Assembly (NCBI RefSeq): GCF_951793255.1
Contig: NZ_OX636706.1
Coordinates: 2,767,501-2,831,500, forward strand
Direction: 5' to 3'
Source: Desulfovibrio piger
GTDB taxonomy: Bacteria > Desulfobacterota > Desulfovibrionia > Desulfovibrionales > Desulfovibrionaceae
Length of the DNA: 64,000 nucleotides
Under the pieces are notes generated by a model. It made no database searches, had not been told where the DNA came from, and saw only the letters and a program-made list of their open reading frames with translations. Shown piece after piece: positions 62,933-64,000 of the stretch. The position numbers were made by a program, and so were the translations under genes. Position 1 is the first letter of the stretch; each line of letters starts with the position of its first letter.

Positions 62933-63228
62933 GCATTCACGACGGAATGCCAAATTTGTGCCGTATTCCAGACGGCTGCGGGTTGGTGTATATCAAAATG
63001 CTCCGGCTGTCATCCTTTTTTTGCCAAAAATTTGTACCAAGACAAAAACCATTTGAAAATATTGGTATTTTGCGACCCGCTTTTACGGGGCCAGCAGCTG
63101 CTGCCCAAAAGCCGGACAGGCTGCCCTCAAAAGGCACCGTTCCCCTGCCCTTTTGGGCTCGCGGATACGAACGGGAAAAACGCGGAAAGAACTGCATGCT
63201 CCGGCCGTTTCCCAAGCCCACGCGGGAA
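62933..63228. other. Gap between the rplM promoter and polA terminator
   Basis: About 300 nt, no gene. It holds an exact 9-nt inverted repeat, GCCCAAAAG (63103-63111) with CTTTTGGGC (63150-63158). Confidence 0.4.
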
Positions 63229-63278
63229 AAAATCTGGGAGAAAGGGGCCCCGATTCACACGAGTCCCCCCTTCTCCCA
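63229..63278 (-). terminator. Terminator of polA
   Basis: TGGGAGAA...GGGG stem with its complement (63235-63278). On the minus strand GATTTTTTCC follows. Confidence 0.72.
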
Positions 63279-63302
63279 AACAGGTGCCTCCATGTCGGCA
63301 AC

Positions 63303-64000
63303 TTAATGCGCCGCGCCCCAGTCGTGACCGGTGCCCCAGTCCACCAGCAGCGGCACGGAAAGCTCCTTGCCTGCGGGGCAGACATCCTGCATGAGGCGGG
63401 CCACCAGGGCTCCGGCCTCTTCGGCGGCATCGGCGGGCACTTCCAGCAAAAGTTCGTCGTGCACCTGCAGCAGCAGGCGGGCATCCAGCTCCCGCAGGCG
63501 CTCGTCACGGGCCACGGCCAGCATGGCCAGTTTGATGATGTCCGCCGCCGAGCCCTGGATCACGGTATTGATGGCCTGACGGCGGGCCAGGGCCGCAGCC
63601 TGTCCGCTGGCGGAATTGATGTCCGGCAGCAGACGGCGGCGACCGCCCAGAGTGGTCACGAAGCCGTGCTTGCGGGCCGAGGCCTCCACGCCTTCGTAAA
63701 ACTCCTTCAGGCCCTGCAGGCGCTCGAAGTAACGGGCGATGAAGTCCTTGGCCTGCGTGGTGCTGATCTTGAGCTCCTGGGCCAGTTTCTGGGCACCCAT
63801 GCCGTAGATGAGGCCGAAGTTGATGGTCTTGGCATTGCGGCGCTGGTCCGGGCTCACCTGGTCGGGCGGCAGGTCATAGACCAGGGCCGCCGTGCGGGCG
63901 TGGATGTCCTCGCCGTTGCGGAAGGCTTCCAGCAGTGCCGGATCCTGCGAGACATGGGCCAGCACGCGCAGCTCCACCTGCGAATAGTCGGCCGAGACCA
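63303..64000 (-). CDS. polA: DNA polymerase I, C-terminal part (gene continues past window)
   Basis: The last 230 or so residues of the polymerase domain. Motif A starts at the window edge (SADYSQVELRVLAH). The O-helix is RRNAKTINFGLIYGMG, and motif C is LLQVHDELLLEVP. The chain ends in DWGTGHDWGAAH. Upstream exonuclease domains lie beyond position 64000. Confidence 0.96.
   Translation of the reverse strand, partial: VSADYSQVELRVLAHVSQDPALLEAFRNGEDIHARTAALVYDLPPDQVSPDQRRNAKTINFGLIYGMGAQKLAQELKISTTQAKDFIARYFERLQGLKEFYEGVEASARKHGFVTTLGGRRRLLPDINSASGQAAALARRQAINTVIQGSAADIIKLAMLAVARDERLRELDARLLLQVHDELLLEVPADAAEEAGALVARLMQDVCPAGKELSVPLLVDWGTGHDWGAAH

Noticed and set aside
1..64000. CRISPR arrays, rRNA genes, prophage, toxin-antitoxin or restriction systems
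   Set aside because: I looked for regular direct repeats, conserved rRNA stretches and the typical gene neighbourhoods and saw none.

Overview
The window is one GC-rich bacterial chromosome segment that I read as a Desulfovibrio-type sulfate reducer. The main support is the mop gene at 43990-46719. Its 909-residue product has the length, both [2Fe-2S] cysteine sets and the active-site Glu region of the Desulfovibrio gigas aldehyde oxidoreductase as I know it. An integrase-fold/MOP-domain regulator of the TunR type known from sulfate reducers lies beside modABC. A string of accessory genes resembles the DVU_1551 to DVU_1558 families named after D. vulgaris. Species assignment is inference.

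Layout. 1-12.9 kb (minus strand): RNase Y (cut by the window start), a well-folding 6S RNA directly behind zapA, a ZapB-like coiled-coil protein, glmU, the chaperone operon cbpA-cbpM-clpB, the yajC-secD-secF translocase operon, and a serine hydrolase. 13.0-24.4 kb (plus strand): housekeeping genes, namely an MTA/SAH deaminase, a PxxKW cysteine-rich small protein with its own promoter and terminator, an M20 peptidase overlapping mnmG, corC-lnt, prfB with its programmed +1 frameshift, an HU-like gene, dapA, and an S24-type repressor. 24.9-31.0 kb: argF, a secreted histidine acid phosphatase with an altered motif, a two-TM protein, a TPR protein, a DUF4037 protein and an EamA transporter.

31.4-47.8 kb is the most distinctive part and reads as a molybdenum neighbourhood. 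modABC (uptake) is divergent from the TunR-like regulator, with a 27-nt near-palindrome covering the modA -35 region. Then comes a ten-gene minus-strand cluster, in transcription order: MoeA-like protein, mop, flavin/dicluster oxidoreductase, zinc ribbon, methyltransferase, C_GCAxxG_C_C protein, radical SAM enzyme, short AMP ligase, MocA-like NTP transferase fused to an HD domain, histidine phosphatase. Most of the last eight overlap or nearly touch. MoeA- and MocA-like proteins fit making and loading a cytosine-dinucleotide molybdenum cofactor for Mop. The radical SAM/ligase/methyltransferase/redox set has no function I can name and is the best candidate for an undescribed pathway. An 888-bp IS5-family (IS427-like) element with a -1 frameshift lies just upstream of the cluster promoter.

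49.3-64 kb: a DUF2333 membrane protein, an M16 peptidase, a complete livJHMGF amino-acid ABC operon facing a DsdC-like LysR regulator, a stand-alone YcaO protein, rplM-rpsI with a strong promoter, and the C-terminal part of DNA polymerase I. Many transcription units end in clear hairpin terminators. Several intergenic gaps carry a related long G-rich hairpin repeat (3847, 24405, 59601, 59857). I found no CRISPR array, rRNA, convincing tRNA or prophage.
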